Positions 9,717-19,811 of a stretch of DNA of 64,000 nucleotides are shown piece after piece; position 1 is the first letter of the stretch; the number at the start of each line of letters is the position of its first letter. Both the position numbers and the translations under genes were made by a program. Source of the DNA: Fuerstiella sp. (GTDB lineage: Bacteria > Planctomycetota > Planctomycetia > Planctomycetales > Planctomycetaceae); the NCBI GenBank assembly GCA_014238335.1, contig JABABI010000016.1, forward strand, positions 1-64,000, in the 5' to 3' direction. The notes beneath the pieces are model-generated. The model did not search any database. It had not been told where the DNA came from and saw only the letters and a program-made list of their open reading frames with translations.

Positions 9717-9996
9717 CGGTTTCTCCCCTGAGTGAATCAGTTTCTCTAGCTCAGTGAAAAATCAAGCGTAACAAGAGCATGCACTGTTCTCAAGGGATTC
9801 AGGGATGGTGGCGTCCCACGAGTATTGCCTCTTGAGCGATAGCAGCCAAAACTCTTGTTTCGTCACCGTTCCCGTTACCTCAACACATGATTTGCAGTGG
9901 TGAGACTCGCGACGTTCCTATTGAAAAGTTGACGAAAAGCAGTGTTCCAGCACCACTCAGACACTGGGCAGACCGCTCGTCTGCTTACAATCAGTC

Positions 9997-11997
9997 ATGA
10001 AGACGACGAACAGCGAATCCGCCAGCACAGCGGCAGCGAATAATAGCAGGGGCCGAAAAAGCAGTCGCAGCCAGTTCCACACGTATCGGGACAAGGCGCG
10101 TTCCGGCGAACTTCCCAGCGGCGGAGGCATGCATTCGACGGGTCACGTCCGCAGTCGCAAGGACCGGGTACGGTCGGCCGGAGATCTGGTGCGGCGATTC
10201 TTTTCGTTGCTGTCGTCGTTTCGCCTGCAGATCGTGTGGATTCTGGTATCGCTGACGCTGGCCACTCTGCTGGGATTGATTCCTCCGGCCGGAACCAAGT
10301 TTCTGCTGGACTACGTACTCACGTCGCGTCCGCTGCCGGAATCATTCGTCGCGTGGTTTCCCTCGCTGGTTGATGCCACCCCCAAATCGGTGTTGCTGTA
10401 CACGCTGCTGGCGGTTGTCGCTATTTCTTTGGTGAAGATCTTCATTCATATCTGCAGTCGCTGGTACGCGACTCGAATCACCAAACGCATTCAGCTGGAC
10501 GTGCGTCGTCGCGTTTTTGAACATGCCGTTCGTCTGCCACTGCATCGAGTGCAGGAAATCCGTTCTGGTGGTGTGGCGTCGATTCTTCGCGAAGACGGCG
10601 GCAGCGTCGGGGAACTGGTGTTCGGGCTAATGTACAACCCGTGGCGTGCTGTGATCCAGTTGGTTGGCAGTTTTCTGGTGCTGGCGTGGGTTGACTGGAC
10701 GTTGCTGTGCGGTGCCGTCGTCCTGCTGCCGCTGGTCTTTCTGACTCATCGCACATGGATCAACAGAATTCGTCCTCAGTTTCGTGCCATTCGCAAACAG
10801 CGAGAGCTCATCGACGCGGGCGCCGCGGAAGCTTTTGCCGGCATGCGAGTTGTCCGCGCCTTCAGTCGACAGAAACGCGAAGCGGGACGTTTTATCACCG
10901 ACAACAATCTGATGGCTCGCAAGGAGCTGTATTCGTGGTGGTGGATGCGTGTTGTGGAAATGATCTGGGAAGCCATGATCCCGATCAGCAGCGGGGCGTT
11001 GCTGTTTTACGGTGGCTGGCGAGTCATCGACGGCGGTCTGACAATCGGCGACCTGATGATGTTTCTGGTGTACCTGCTGATGCTGCTGGAACCTCTGGCA
11101 ACATTGGCCAACAGTGCCACGCAGGTGCAGAACAGCCTCAGCGGTCTGGATCGAATTCTGGATCTGCTGGACGAACCTCGTGAAATGCAGTCCACAGAAG
11201 ATTCGATACGTATCAACCGCGACACCGTTCTGGGCGATATCAGCTTTCAGGACGTGACCTTTACCTATCCCGGCACAGACTCGCCGGCGCTGCGTGACAT
11301 AAACCTTGATATTCGCGGAGGCCAGGTGGTTGCTCTGGTGGGACCCAGCGGGGCAGGGAAGACCACGTTGTGCAATCTGGTGGCCCGGTTTTATGACCCG
11401 ACTGCAGGTCGCGTGCTTCTGGATGGACGAAATCTTACGGAATACGACGTCGAATCGTTTCGCAGTCTGTTGGGCGTGGTAGAACAGGACGTGTTTCTGT
11501 TTGACGGTTCGATCGCCGACAACATTGCGTATGCCCGGCGAGACGCGTCAGATCATGAACTTCGTGCGGCCGCCACAGCTGCCAATGCGATGGAATTCAT
11601 TAATCGGCTAACGGACGGCCTGGACACACTGATTGGAGAACGCGGTGTGCGGTTGAGTGGTGGTCAGCGTCAGCGACTGGCAATCGCGCGCGCTATCCTG
11701 GCGGACCCCAAACTGTTGATTCTGGATGAAGCCACCAGCAACCTGGACACGGAGAGTGAGCGTCTGATTCAGGATTCTCTGGCGGAACTGATGGATGGCC
11801 GAACGTCATTCGTGATTGCTCACCGGCTGAGTACAATTGCCGGTGCGGATTTGATCTGCGTGGTTGAAGACGGTGCGATCACTCAAACCGGAACTCACGA
11901 AGAACTGATGGTGTCCGGCGGCAAGTACAGAACGATGGTGGAACAGCAGGTGCAGATGACGCTGGGCAAGGCTGATCCCAACCTGTTGAAACGGTAA
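9997..11997 (+). CDS. ABC transporter, fused permease-ATPase (MsbA-like exporter)
   Basis: 666 residues: a Ser/Arg-rich cytoplasmic N-terminal extension of about 60 residues, six membrane segments (about 70-360, type I exporter ABC_membrane domain), then a nucleotide-binding domain. Walker A GPSGAGKTT near residue 449, signature LSGGQRQR near 552, Walker B LLILDEAT near 573 and the switch AHRLSTI are all intact, so it should be an active half-transporter that works as a homodimer. The fold is that of MsbA/LmrA-type lipid or multidrug exporters; the substrate cannot be read from sequence. It stands alone between the DUF1559 block and the redoxin gene. The N-terminal extension is longer than usual for the family. 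Confidence 0.92.
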   Translation: MKTTNSESASTAAANNSRGRKSSRSQFHTYRDKARSGELPSGGGMHSTGHVRSRKDRVRSAGDLVRRFFSLLSSFRLQIVWILVSLTLATLLGLIPPAGTKFLLDYVLTSRPLPESFVAWFPSLVDATPKSVLLYTLLAVVAISLVKIFIHICSRWYATRITKRIQLDVRRRVFEHAVRLPLHRVQEIRSGGVASILREDGGSVGELVFGLMYNPWRAVIQLVGSFLVLAWVDWTLLCGAVVLLPLVFLTHRTWINRIRPQFRAIRKQRELIDAGAAEAFAGMRVVRAFSRQKREAGRFITDNNLMARKELYSWWWMRVVEMIWEAMIPISSGALLFYGGWRVIDGGLTIGDLMMFLVYLLMLLEPLATLANSATQVQNSLSGLDRILDLLDEPREMQSTEDSIRINRDTVLGDISFQDVTFTYPGTDSPALRDINLDIRGGQVVALVGPSGAGKTTLCNLVARFYDPTAGRVLLDGRNLTEYDVESFRSLLGVVEQDVFLFDGSIADNIAYARRDASDHELRAAATAANAMEFINRLTDGLDTLIGERGVRLSGGQRQRLAIARAILADPKLLILDEATSNLDTESERLIQDSLAELMDGRTSFVIAHRLSTIAGADLICVVEDGAITQTGTHEELMVSGGKYRTMVEQQVQMTLGKADPNLLKR

Positions 11998-12081
11998 CGG
12001 TGTATGTATATGTGCTGTTTGAAGACCGTCGCATGTGTCAGTAATCGCCAACAGCAGTTGAAGTTTTGAAAGGGCAGTGCT

Positions 12082-14142
12082 TTGAAGAATATTTGCCGCC
12101 GGGTTTCTGCAAATGCTCGTGCTGACATGCCGATGTCGCACGACTTCAGGCACGGTCACCACGTCAGCTGTGTACTGGGTACGGTTGCAACGTTCGTGTT
12201 GGCCGTCGGGCTGGCACTGCCGGCGCTTGCAGCCGACAATCCGGAACGTGATTACCAGTTCAATTCCACGTCTGTCACCGGTCACAAGGTAATCATCGAA
12301 AAAAAATCCGGCACGAAACTGACGGTCGTATGTTTTCTGGGCACGGAATGTCCCATGGCGCGGCTTTACGGACCGCGTTTGTCGGAATTGTCTGATGAAT
12401 TCAAGTCAGACAACGTGCGCATCATCGGTGTGAACAGTAATCGGCAGGACTCCATGGCCGAGGTTAGAGCGTACGTCGATGAGCTTTCCGTTTCTTTTCC
12501 CGTGATTAACGATCGCGGAAATGTAATTGCAGACAGATACGGAGCGACTCGTACACCTGAAGTTTTCCTGCTGGATGAGCGACTACAGCTTCAGTACCAC
12601 GGTCGTATTGATGATCAATACGCTCCCGGAATCAGCCGTGCGGCTCCCACTCAACAGGATCTGCGAGTTGCGATCGAGCAGCTTCTTGCCGGGAAGCCGG
12701 TCAGCACGGCAGAAACAACGGCGCTGGGCTGTTTCATTGGGAAAGTTCGCGGTCGGTCGCCGTATCAATTCGTAAAGAATGACATCACGTACAGTCGTCA
12801 CGTGGCTCGTGTGTTGCAGAAGCACTGTCTGGAATGTCATCGCGCCGGCGAAATCGGCCCGTTCGCGATGAACAGTTATGACGAGGTGGCTGGCTGGGCA
12901 GACACGATGTTAGAGACTATCGACAACGGACGAATGCCGCCGTGGCACGCCGACCCCAATCATGGCAGCTTCGCGAACACTCGCTACATGCCGGATGCAG
13001 ACAAAAAAATACTGCGAGACTGGGTCGCCGGCGGTCTGAAGCAGGGCGACGAAGCCGAATTGCCGGAGCCGATTGAACATGTTCAGGGCTGGCAGCTGGA
13101 ACGGCAGCCCGACCTGGTGGTCGAGATGCGAAACCGACCGTTTGTTGTGAAGAAGGCTGGCGTCGTTGAGTATCAGTACTTTGTTGTCGACCCGCAGTTT
13201 GAAGAGGACAAATGGATCACGGGAGCTCAAGCGATTCCCGGAAGTCGAGCGGTCGTGCATCATGCGATCGTGTTTGTTCGACCGCCGGACGGTGCTCGAT
13301 TTCGCGGAGTCGGCTGGCTGACGGCCTATGTACCTGGTCAGCGACTGGCGTCACTGCCAACGGGACATGCCCGAAAGGTGCCTGCCGGGTCACGGCTGGT
13401 GTTTCAGATGCACTACACGCCGAACGGTGTGGAACAGGCGGATACGACGAAGATCGGTCTGCTGTTTGGCAACGAGAAAAAAATCACTCACGAAGTGTTC
13501 ACGGTTGTGGGCATCGATCAGGATTTTGAAATTCCACCTCACGCCAGCGAGCACACGGTGACAGGAAAAGTGTCACGGCTGCCGGTACACGGTCAGCTGC
13601 TGTCGGCGACGCCTCACATGCATTATCGAGGAAAATCGTTTCAGCTGTTGACAGGAAGGGATCCGCCACAGGTGTTGTTGAGTGTGCCCCATTACGATTT
13701 CAACTGGCAGCACAGTTACGAGCTCACGGAGCCCATTCCGCTGGCCAATCTTGACGAATTTCGGTTCGAAGCAACGTTCGATAATTCGTCACGCAATCCC
13801 TTCAATCCGAATCCTGCCGAGTGGGTGTGGTGGGGTGACCAATCCTGGGAAGAAATGGCGGTCGCGTTCTTTGCCGTTTCGGTGCCGCGAATCAAACCGC
13901 AGTCGACCACTATGCGGACACAACAAGCCGACGCGACGTCTGAGAGTGAGCGGCAGCAACAGATCGATGCATATGTGGTTCGTGTCTTTCAGAAAATGGA
14001 CGCCAATCGTGACGGGCACATCCTGAAAGACGAAGCACCGATTTTCGTCAGGCGGTTCGGTGGTTTCGGCAGACTCGACACGAACGGCGATGGCAGGGCG
14101 ACCAAAGATGAGATTCGGGAATTGGCGGAACAGTTGTATTAG
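12082..14142 (+). CDS. Redoxin / heme / copper monooxygenase-like / EF-hand protein
   Basis: 686 residues from a TTG start; an ATG at 12127 is an alternative. A signal peptide ends near ALPALAADN. Domain order: (1) thioredoxin-like redoxin/AhpC-TSA domain about 60-215, with GTECPMARLYG where the peroxidatic Cys-Pro lies, but no CxxC; (2) a single c-type heme motif C-L-E-C-H at about 249-253; (3) a type II copper, ascorbate-dependent monooxygenase-like region about 330-600, with VVHHAIVF and PHMHYRGK providing His ligands; (4) two C-terminal EF-hand loops, DANRDGHILKDE and DTNGDGRATKDE. It should be periplasmic. Related multi-domain proteins occur in planctomycetes and acidobacteria, but the substrate is unknown. 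An electron path from heme to copper is plausible inference. Confidence 0.82.
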   Translation: MKNICRRVSANARADMPMSHDFRHGHHVSCVLGTVATFVLAVGLALPALAADNPERDYQFNSTSVTGHKVIIEKKSGTKLTVVCFLGTECPMARLYGPRLSELSDEFKSDNVRIIGVNSNRQDSMAEVRAYVDELSVSFPVINDRGNVIADRYGATRTPEVFLLDERLQLQYHGRIDDQYAPGISRAAPTQQDLRVAIEQLLAGKPVSTAETTALGCFIGKVRGRSPYQFVKNDITYSRHVARVLQKHCLECHRAGEIGPFAMNSYDEVAGWADTMLETIDNGRMPPWHADPNHGSFANTRYMPDADKKILRDWVAGGLKQGDEAELPEPIEHVQGWQLERQPDLVVEMRNRPFVVKKAGVVEYQYFVVDPQFEEDKWITGAQAIPGSRAVVHHAIVFVRPPDGARFRGVGWLTAYVPGQRLASLPTGHARKVPAGSRLVFQMHYTPNGVEQADTTKIGLLFGNEKKITHEVFTVVGIDQDFEIPPHASEHTVTGKVSRLPVHGQLLSATPHMHYRGKSFQLLTGRDPPQVLLSVPHYDFNWQHSYELTEPIPLANLDEFRFEATFDNSSRNPFNPNPAEWVWWGDQSWEEMAVAFFAVSVPRIKPQSTTMRTQQADATSESERQQQIDAYVVRVFQKMDANRDGHILKDEAPIFVRRFGGFGRLDTNGDGRATKDEIRELAEQLY

Positions 14143-14447
14143 AGTGTGTCGGCGGGATGCCCACAGCCCGGTGTTGCAGTGCATCAGGGCGGCACAAACC
14201 GCGTCGGATTTTCGGTTGCGGTCGGCTCTTCGAGGCTTTATTGGGTTGGTGAACCAGATTCCCTCGGCTTGACGCTGGGGGCTAAGTGCTGACACCGCTC
14301 CGCGGTGAATCGCAGTGAAATCAAAAACTGCGCATCATGTTAGTTGTTGCTTCACCGTACGCTTACGTTGTTGCAGCAATACACCGACTCACGCCACCGG
14401 CAGTAGACAGGCCATTTTGCGGCATACTTCGTTCCACTGCCCACTAA
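14143..14447. other. Intergenic gap between convergent genes
   Basis: About 305 bases between the redoxin gene and ftsK, which converge here. A small perfect hairpin CACCGC-TCC-GCGGTG lies at 14293-14307; it has no T-run, so it is not an obvious terminator. Its TCC loop is the same as in the hairpin at 29608-29624. No gene seen. Confidence 0.4.
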
Positions 14448-16736
14448 TCACCCCGCGTCCCGTTCGGCCTTCGCGTCTTCCCATTGTTCGGGGCTGTACA
14501 GGACTTCACGCGCCTGAGCACCGTTGTAGTCGCCGACGATACCGTCCTCCGCCATCCAGTCGATCATGCGGGAGGCGCGGCCGTAACCGATCCCCAGGCA
14601 GCGTTGCAGCAACGAACAACTGCCTCGTCCTTCGCGGACGACCACGTCGATCGCGTTATCATACTGGTTGTCGTGCTGTCGCGGACCGGATTCGCCTGAG
14701 TCTTCACCGCCACCGGCGTTTGCGCTGTTGGCCACGATCTGCTGCAGTTCTTGGCTGTATTCCGGTTCGACATCACTGAAGAAGTCGATGACCGCATTGA
14801 TTTCCTCATCGCTGACGTACGTTCCCTGGGCGCGCGTCAGAGTACTGGTGCCGGGAGCCAGATACAGCATGTCCCCGCAACCCAGCAGTCGTTCCGCTCC
14901 GCTTTCGTCCAGCACAACCCGACTGTCCATTTTGCTGGCGACCTGGAACGAGACTCGAGCTGGCAGGTTCGATTTGATCAGTCCCGTGATCACGTCCACG
15001 GTCGGTTTCTGTGTCGCCAGGACAAGGTGAATGCCCACAGCGCGTGACTTCTGAGCCAGGCGGATGATATGTGATTCGACTTCCTTGCCGTTGGTCATCA
15101 TCAGGTCGGCCATTTCGTCCGCGATGATGACAATGTAGGGCATCTTGTGGGGAACGTTCTGTGCTTCCTCGTGCAATTCGCTGATGCCCATTTTGTTCAG
15201 CACCGTGGATCGATCCAGCTTGTTGTAACTGTCAAGGTGACGAACTCCCACCTGCGACAACAGGTCATAGCGTTCTTCCATCTTGTCGACGGCCCATGCC
15301 AGCACGGCTTCTGCTTTCTTCATGTCCGTGATGACCGGATGCATGAGGTGCGGCAGGTTTTTGTAGGGGCTGAGTTCGACCATCTTCGGGTCGATCATCA
15401 GCATTTTTACTTCGTCCGGGGTGCGCGTCATCAGCATGGACAGAATTAGCGTATTCAGACAGACACTTTTTCCCGTTCCCGTGCGACCGGCGATCAACAG
15501 GTGCGGCATTTTTGCCATGTCGACAGCCAGCGAATGACCGCTGACGTCTTTGCCAAAGAATAGCGGAATCTTTAAATTATCCGCCGTTGCACCGCTGGAC
15601 TGAATCAGCTCCTTCAGACGTACGGTGACCTGTTCAGCATTCGGTACCTCGACACCGACCGTGTTCTTCCCGGGAATCGGGGCGACCACGCGGACGGACG
15701 GGACGCGCAGAGCAATGGCAAGATCATCCTCCAGTGCCGTGACTTTGTTCAGACGCAGTCCGGGCTCCAAATCCAGTTCGAACTGCGTCACAGTCGGGCC
15801 GGTGTCAACTTCTGAGACACGAATGTTCAAACCGAACTGCTGAAACGTCTTTTCCAGCGTTGCCGCGGCGATTCGAGCTTTTTTGGCCAGCACGTCGTAT
15901 GGGAAATCCTCCGGTTCTTCCAGAAGATCAAGGTCCGGCAAATCGTATTCGTGGTCACAGTCATCGCCGGGAGTGTGAACCGACAGCGAAACAGGCGGAT
16001 TGATGCGAATATCACGCTGCAGGATGTCGTCGGCTTCTTCGTCGTCCCATTGATCGTCTGCATCTTCTTCGACGTAATCGATAGCGGTGTTGATCGACAA
16101 CGTGTCCGGATCGTCATCGACATCGTCACCGTGAGCCGCGTTCGCACGTGGCACCGGTCGCAACGCGCGGACTGTGGAACCGACTGACGAAACCACGTTC
16201 CACGGAATCGACGCCACTCTGACGCCAGGCATACTGATGACCCACAGCGGCGACAGCATCCAGCCGGAAAGCAGCCCGCATGCTGTCAGAATGAATATTC
16301 CGGCCGGAGAAAACCATTGCGTCAGCGCGGCCCCGGTCCAGGCTCCCACTGCGCCTCCGCTGCCATAGGTGGAGCCGGAGCTGAAACCGGGCACAAGCAG
16401 GTGCAGGACTGCACACGACGACAGTAACAGCAGTCCCGTTCCGGCCATGGACAACCAGTTGCGTTTCGGCTTTTCGCGGGAGAAGAGACTGACATCCCAG
16501 GCGATCATGGCAGCAATGGCCATCCAGACTCCTGTGCCCAGCAGATGACGTCCGTAGAACGAAATGGCGGCGCCGGTCGAGCCGCAGATATTAACGGGAG
16601 TGCGTCGGGCCGGGAAAACAAGGTCTGACGGAGGGTCGGCCGGGTCATAACTGAGAAAACTCAGGCCAACGAACACAACCAGAGCCAGCAGCCCCAGTGC
16701 GAGTACGTCGTTTCTGAATCGTTCGTAGTCGAACAT
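14448..16736 (-). CDS. ftsK: DNA translocase FtsK/SpoIIIE
   Basis: About 762 residues from the ATG at 16736 (an upstream start would add 14 residues). N-terminal membrane domain with about four helices in residues 10-190, an acidic linker rich in Asp/Glu, then the FtsK alpha-beta motor: Walker A GRTGTGKS near residue 416-423, Walker B VIIADEMADL, and QKPTVDVITGLIKSN-type motor motifs. The C-terminal gamma winged-helix (EGRGSCSLLQRCLGIGYGRA) recognises KOPS-like sequences. FtsK pumps DNA to resolve chromosome dimers at division. The Walker A has Arg and a second Thr where GTTGSGKS is more usual. Shorter than E. coli FtsK, typical of SpoIIIE-size proteins. No division gene adjoins it. Confidence 0.95.
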   Translation of the reverse strand: MFDYERFRNDVLALGLLALVVFVGLSFLSYDPADPPSDLVFPARRTPVNICGSTGAAISFYGRHLLGTGVWMAIAAMIAWDVSLFSREKPKRNWLSMAGTGLLLLSSCAVLHLLVPGFSSGSTYGSGGAVGAWTGAALTQWFSPAGIFILTACGLLSGWMLSPLWVISMPGVRVASIPWNVVSSVGSTVRALRPVPRANAAHGDDVDDDPDTLSINTAIDYVEEDADDQWDDEEADDILQRDIRINPPVSLSVHTPGDDCDHEYDLPDLDLLEEPEDFPYDVLAKKARIAAATLEKTFQQFGLNIRVSEVDTGPTVTQFELDLEPGLRLNKVTALEDDLAIALRVPSVRVVAPIPGKNTVGVEVPNAEQVTVRLKELIQSSGATADNLKIPLFFGKDVSGHSLAVDMAKMPHLLIAGRTGTGKSVCLNTLILSMLMTRTPDEVKMLMIDPKMVELSPYKNLPHLMHPVITDMKKAEAVLAWAVDKMEERYDLLSQVGVRHLDSYNKLDRSTVLNKMGISELHEEAQNVPHKMPYIVIIADEMADLMMTNGKEVESHIIRLAQKSRAVGIHLVLATQKPTVDVITGLIKSNLPARVSFQVASKMDSRVVLDESGAERLLGCGDMLYLAPGTSTLTRAQGTYVSDEEINAVIDFFSDVEPEYSQELQQIVANSANAGGGEDSGESGPRQHDNQYDNAIDVVVREGRGSCSLLQRCLGIGYGRASRMIDWMAEDGIVGDYNGAQAREVLYSPEQWEDAKAERDAG

Positions 16737-17367
16737 AGTGAGTTTTCTGTGGACAGCGCCGTTGGCGCGCAGCAACATCCTGCAACAAAATTTGCCGTTT
16801 TGTGAAGAAGCCGTGGTAGCAAATACAATGAGTGCTCCGGGCGGGATGAAACCGAATCGTGATGAGACGACTTCAGTCGATGGAGCGGGAAAGTATTCTG
16901 ACTCAGAACAAATCTATCACCTGGACATGAGTCCGGTGAGCGATTTTGCGAGCAGCAGTTGCGAATCGCTGACTGAGCGAACGGCAATATCAGATGTGCG
17001 AATCAGCGAAGAACGCCAGCCATCCGGAATCTGACGGTTATGCCGTGTTCGTGACGGCACAGAAAACCGTGAGTGTTTTCCGGTTTGTGTTCTGACATCC
17101 ACCGATCGGGGCTGCCATCAATGAATTCTCGCGGCGCAAAAAAATGGGCACCGGTATGATACCGGTGCCGCGAAGGGACGCTTCGAAAACACGGGAGACA
17201 GGAGGTGAGAAAGGAGTGAAACACCAGAAAGGAAGAGAGGGGATGGGGCAGTGACCGGTCGAAGATAAGAACAGGGAGACCAGTCCTGTATCAAAAGTGG
17301 ACACGATTTACCTGACGCCTGCCCGAGCGACAGGTCGTCTCGTCAATATGTCTTGTGTCGGCGGATG
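16737..17367. other. Intergenic region, no supported gene
   Basis: About 630 bases between ftsK and the YTV-like gene. A plus-strand frame reaches 17034, but its composition is not protein-like and it has no recognised family or ribosome site. The only clear signal is the minus-strand terminator at 17138-17169. The stretch from 17170 to 17330 is purine-rich on the plus strand and is probably 3' untranslated sequence of the minus-strand gene. Confidence 0.4.
17138..17169 (-). terminator. Rho-independent terminator of the YTV-like gene
   Basis: On the minus strand a perfect 11-bp stem (GGCACCGGTAT with its complement ATACCGGTGCC, one-base spacer) is followed after two bases by seven T residues. 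It lies about 200 bases downstream of the YTV-like gene's stop, so that transcript would have a long 3' tail. Confidence 0.8.
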
Positions 17368-18567
17368 TTAGTTTTCCGTCGCCGTGATGGCTGGCACGGT
17401 CAAAGTGATTGCGGAAATAGTGTCACTGGCAACCTGACGACTTGTTTTCCAGCCACCTGCCGCTGGAGGTGAAATACTTGAATACAACGCCGGGGCGATT
17501 CGCGATGCAGACCGCTGCGTTGAATCAAACGTTGGGTAACTCGGCTTGATATCAGATTCACCTGGAAACGGTGGTGCTCGTTTCAATGCGGGTGCCTCGG
17601 CAGGTGGCAGTGACTGATAGCTGGAACGCTGGAACTTGTCTTCGTTTTCAGAAGTGTTGCGATCGAAAGTGCGTTCGCCTGTTCTTGCCGGGGCCGGATC
17701 TTCCGGGAAAGCTTCTGCACGGCGGGTGCCGCTGATCGGATCAGGCTCCGGACGGCGAGCGGTTCGCGTTGACGCACCGTCTTCGACGATCAACGCCGTG
17801 CTGGTGTTGCCAGGATACCCAAAGCCACCATAGGCCAGCATGTTACCCGCACGGCCGTATGCCAGTGAGGTGCCAATCGGAACTGTGCGGTATGCGACCT
17901 GCGGTCGCAGGACTGTCTGTTCCACAGTTCTCGTGACCAGTTTTTGAACGGCCACTCGTTCAGTCGTCTTGTGAGCGACCATTTTTGTGTCGTTGACCAC
18001 GACCCGCCTGGTGCCCCGGACAGCGACCTGTCGTGAGACAGGGACATTGCATGTCACCATTCGCGGAACGTACTGTCGGGTTGTTCGATAGTTCGGTGTG
18101 AAGGAGTTCCGGAACGAATAACCGGTCCGATTCAACCAGCCAATCATGCCAGGACGCGGGTCCACCTGACACGGTGCATGTTTCTGCACAGGCGAATAAT
18201 TTGTCATCCAGCGACCCATGTCGCGATTGATCACTCGATTTTCCATCACAGTTCGATACGACACTGTGGGTACTTCCACCGTGCGTTGTGTCGTGACCGG
18301 CTTATAGATCGTGACTTCACGATCTGCGTACTCGGTCTTGTATTCCGGCACCTCAACTGTCCGCTTCTCACGCTTGTACGTGGTGACGGGGACCGTCTGG
18401 TAGCAGGCAGAATACACCGGCTGGATGGGAGTGCAGGACGCTGCCGGTGCGGCGGCAACTGGTCCACAGGTGGAACATCCTCTGTTGTAGAACTGAGCTT
18501 CCACAACGGGGGTATTCAGAAGGAGAGCTGTAACGACAGCCGCCCACGTGAGATGTCTAAACAACAT
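17368..18567 (-). CDS. Secreted YTV-like repeat protein
   Basis: 399 residues. A signal peptide (AAVVTALLLNTPVVEAQ) precedes a Cys-containing start (NRGCSTCGP). Residues about 55-245 are dense in Val, Thr, Tyr, Arg and Lys with repeated short strands of the form TVPVTTYKREKRTVEVPEY and TYKPVTTQRTVEVPTVSY, similar to the YTV segments described in planctomycete cell-surface proteins. The C-terminal part (about 260-399) is low-complexity, Ser/Pro/Arg-rich. Likely a structural envelope protein cross-linked through cysteines, by analogy. The gene is monocistronic with its own terminator at 17138-17169. Assignment to the YTV group is by pattern, not by an exact motif match. Confidence 0.75.
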   Translation of the reverse strand: MLFRHLTWAAVVTALLLNTPVVEAQFYNRGCSTCGPVAAAPAASCTPIQPVYSACYQTVPVTTYKREKRTVEVPEYKTEYADREVTIYKPVTTQRTVEVPTVSYRTVMENRVINRDMGRWMTNYSPVQKHAPCQVDPRPGMIGWLNRTGYSFRNSFTPNYRTTRQYVPRMVTCNVPVSRQVAVRGTRRVVVNDTKMVAHKTTERVAVQKLVTRTVEQTVLRPQVAYRTVPIGTSLAYGRAGNMLAYGGFGYPGNTSTALIVEDGASTRTARRPEPDPISGTRRAEAFPEDPAPARTGERTFDRNTSENEDKFQRSSYQSLPPAEAPALKRAPPFPGESDIKPSYPTFDSTQRSASRIAPALYSSISPPAAGGWKTSRQVASDTISAITLTVPAITATEN

Positions 18568-19034
18568 GAGATTCTTCCCTGACAGGAAATCCCACCTGCG
18601 CAGCCGACTTGCGGGTATGGCTGATCGCGCAGATGAACGAGTTGAGAAGATCGCCGGGCACCGGCCGAACGTTCGTCCGTGAATGTGCCGACAGTCTGCG
18701 AAACGGGAAAAGCGGGATTGAAGGACAACGGACTCAGGACGAGCTCGCTGGGTGAGTTAACACGGAACGTGTCTGGAAGTGAAGAAATGTGAGGGGAGAC
18801 GCAATTGAGTGGCGGAAAATGCCGTCTCGGACACCACGTCAGACTGAGATTTAACTCAAGGCAAAAAATGGGTCAATAGCGATTAAAGTCCGGACGTGGA
18901 AAGTTTTCGCCCGTCCCCCGGGTTGTCGACGTAAAGCCTTAAACACCGTCGCGTGACCGGCAGATTTTGCGCGGACTTGCCCGTAACATACGGCGCGGCC
19001 CCGTTTTTGAAGAATCCCCCTCAAGATTCTTCGC
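18568..19034. other. Intergenic region
   Basis: About 467 bases between tadA and the YTV-like gene, presumably holding the latter's promoter. A stem-loop (GAAGAATC, 8-base loop, GATTCTTC; 19009-19032) starts 2 bases after the tadA stop, but on the tadA strand it is followed by A residues, not T, so I do not call a terminator. No gene seen. Confidence 0.4.
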
Positions 19035-19526
19035 TCAATTTTTTCCGAGTGTTCGCCGTTCGCGGAAGAATTGTTGCAGAATGGCTTTGCAGTCGTCCTG
19101 CATGACACCTCCCAGAACTGCAGCCTGATGATTCAGACGGATGTCCGAGGTGATCTGAAACAGTGTGTCGCAGGCTCCGCCTTTGGGATCGGTCGTGCCG
19201 TACACGACAAACGGAATACGCGATTGAACGATGGCTCCGGCGCACATAGGGCAGGGCTCCAGCGTGACATACAACGTGCAGTCCAGCAGTCTCCAGGATC
19301 CCAGTGCTTCAGCTGCCTGCGTGATGGCAATCATTTCGGCATGTGCGGTAGGATCGTTGAGTGCTTCGCGTTGATTGGAGGCTTCGGCGATGACACGATC
19401 TTCAAACACCACTACTGCGCCGACCGGGACTTCGTCGTGATCATAGGCGACCAGGGCCTGATCCAGTGCTTTCTTCATCCACACGTCATGCGGTTGCAGT
19501 GGATTGATCGGTCGCATTTCTGACAT
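19035..19526 (-). CDS. tadA: tRNA adenosine(34) deaminase TadA
   Basis: About 163 residues from the ATG at 19526; the frame extends further upstream, but that part is not family-like. TadA converts adenosine to inosine at the wobble position of tRNA-Arg(ACG). The zinc-dependent cytidine/deoxycytidylate deaminase fold is intact: [19 protein letters not shown] with the zinc His and catalytic Glu, and the [14 protein letters not shown] double-Cys zinc motif. [16 protein letters not shown] precedes as usual. Length matches the bacterial family. Immediately upstream on the other strand lies the structured RNA candidate. Confidence 0.95.
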   Translation of the reverse strand: MSEMRPINPLQPHDVWMKKALDQALVAYDHDEVPVGAVVVFEDRVIAEASNQREALNDPTAHAEMIAITQAAEALGSWRLLDCTLYVTLEPCPMCAGAIVQSRIPFVVYGTTDPKGGACDTLFQITSDIRLNHQAAVLGGVMQDDCKAILQQFFRERRTLGKN

Positions 19527-19811
19527 CTGAAGGATTCCGTGTGGTCCATGTGGCGGCACACTAACCAGTGTCGAAAGAAATGACAGCTTCTGCCTCAGCG
19601 GCGCCGCACGAATTTGTAAAAAGTACACTCTGAACGGGTTGTAGAAAGTACAAAACCGGCAGTGATCCAATGAGAATACGAATTGCGAGAGAGTTTTGAA
19701 TTTTCCTGTGGCTGCGCCGTAACTCGTTTTTGTGGAGTCGTTTGTGTGTCCCTGCATGCCGCCGCAAATGGGGTTCGCCTGGCGGTTTGAGTGCGATTGG
19801 CATCGTCCTTG

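Noticed and set aside
16738..17034. Plus-strand frame divergent from ftsK
   Set aside because: No ribosome site, no family and poor composition for a protein.
19009..19032. Hairpin just after tadA as its terminator
   Set aside because: On the tadA strand it is followed by A residues, not T, so it lacks the terminator tail.
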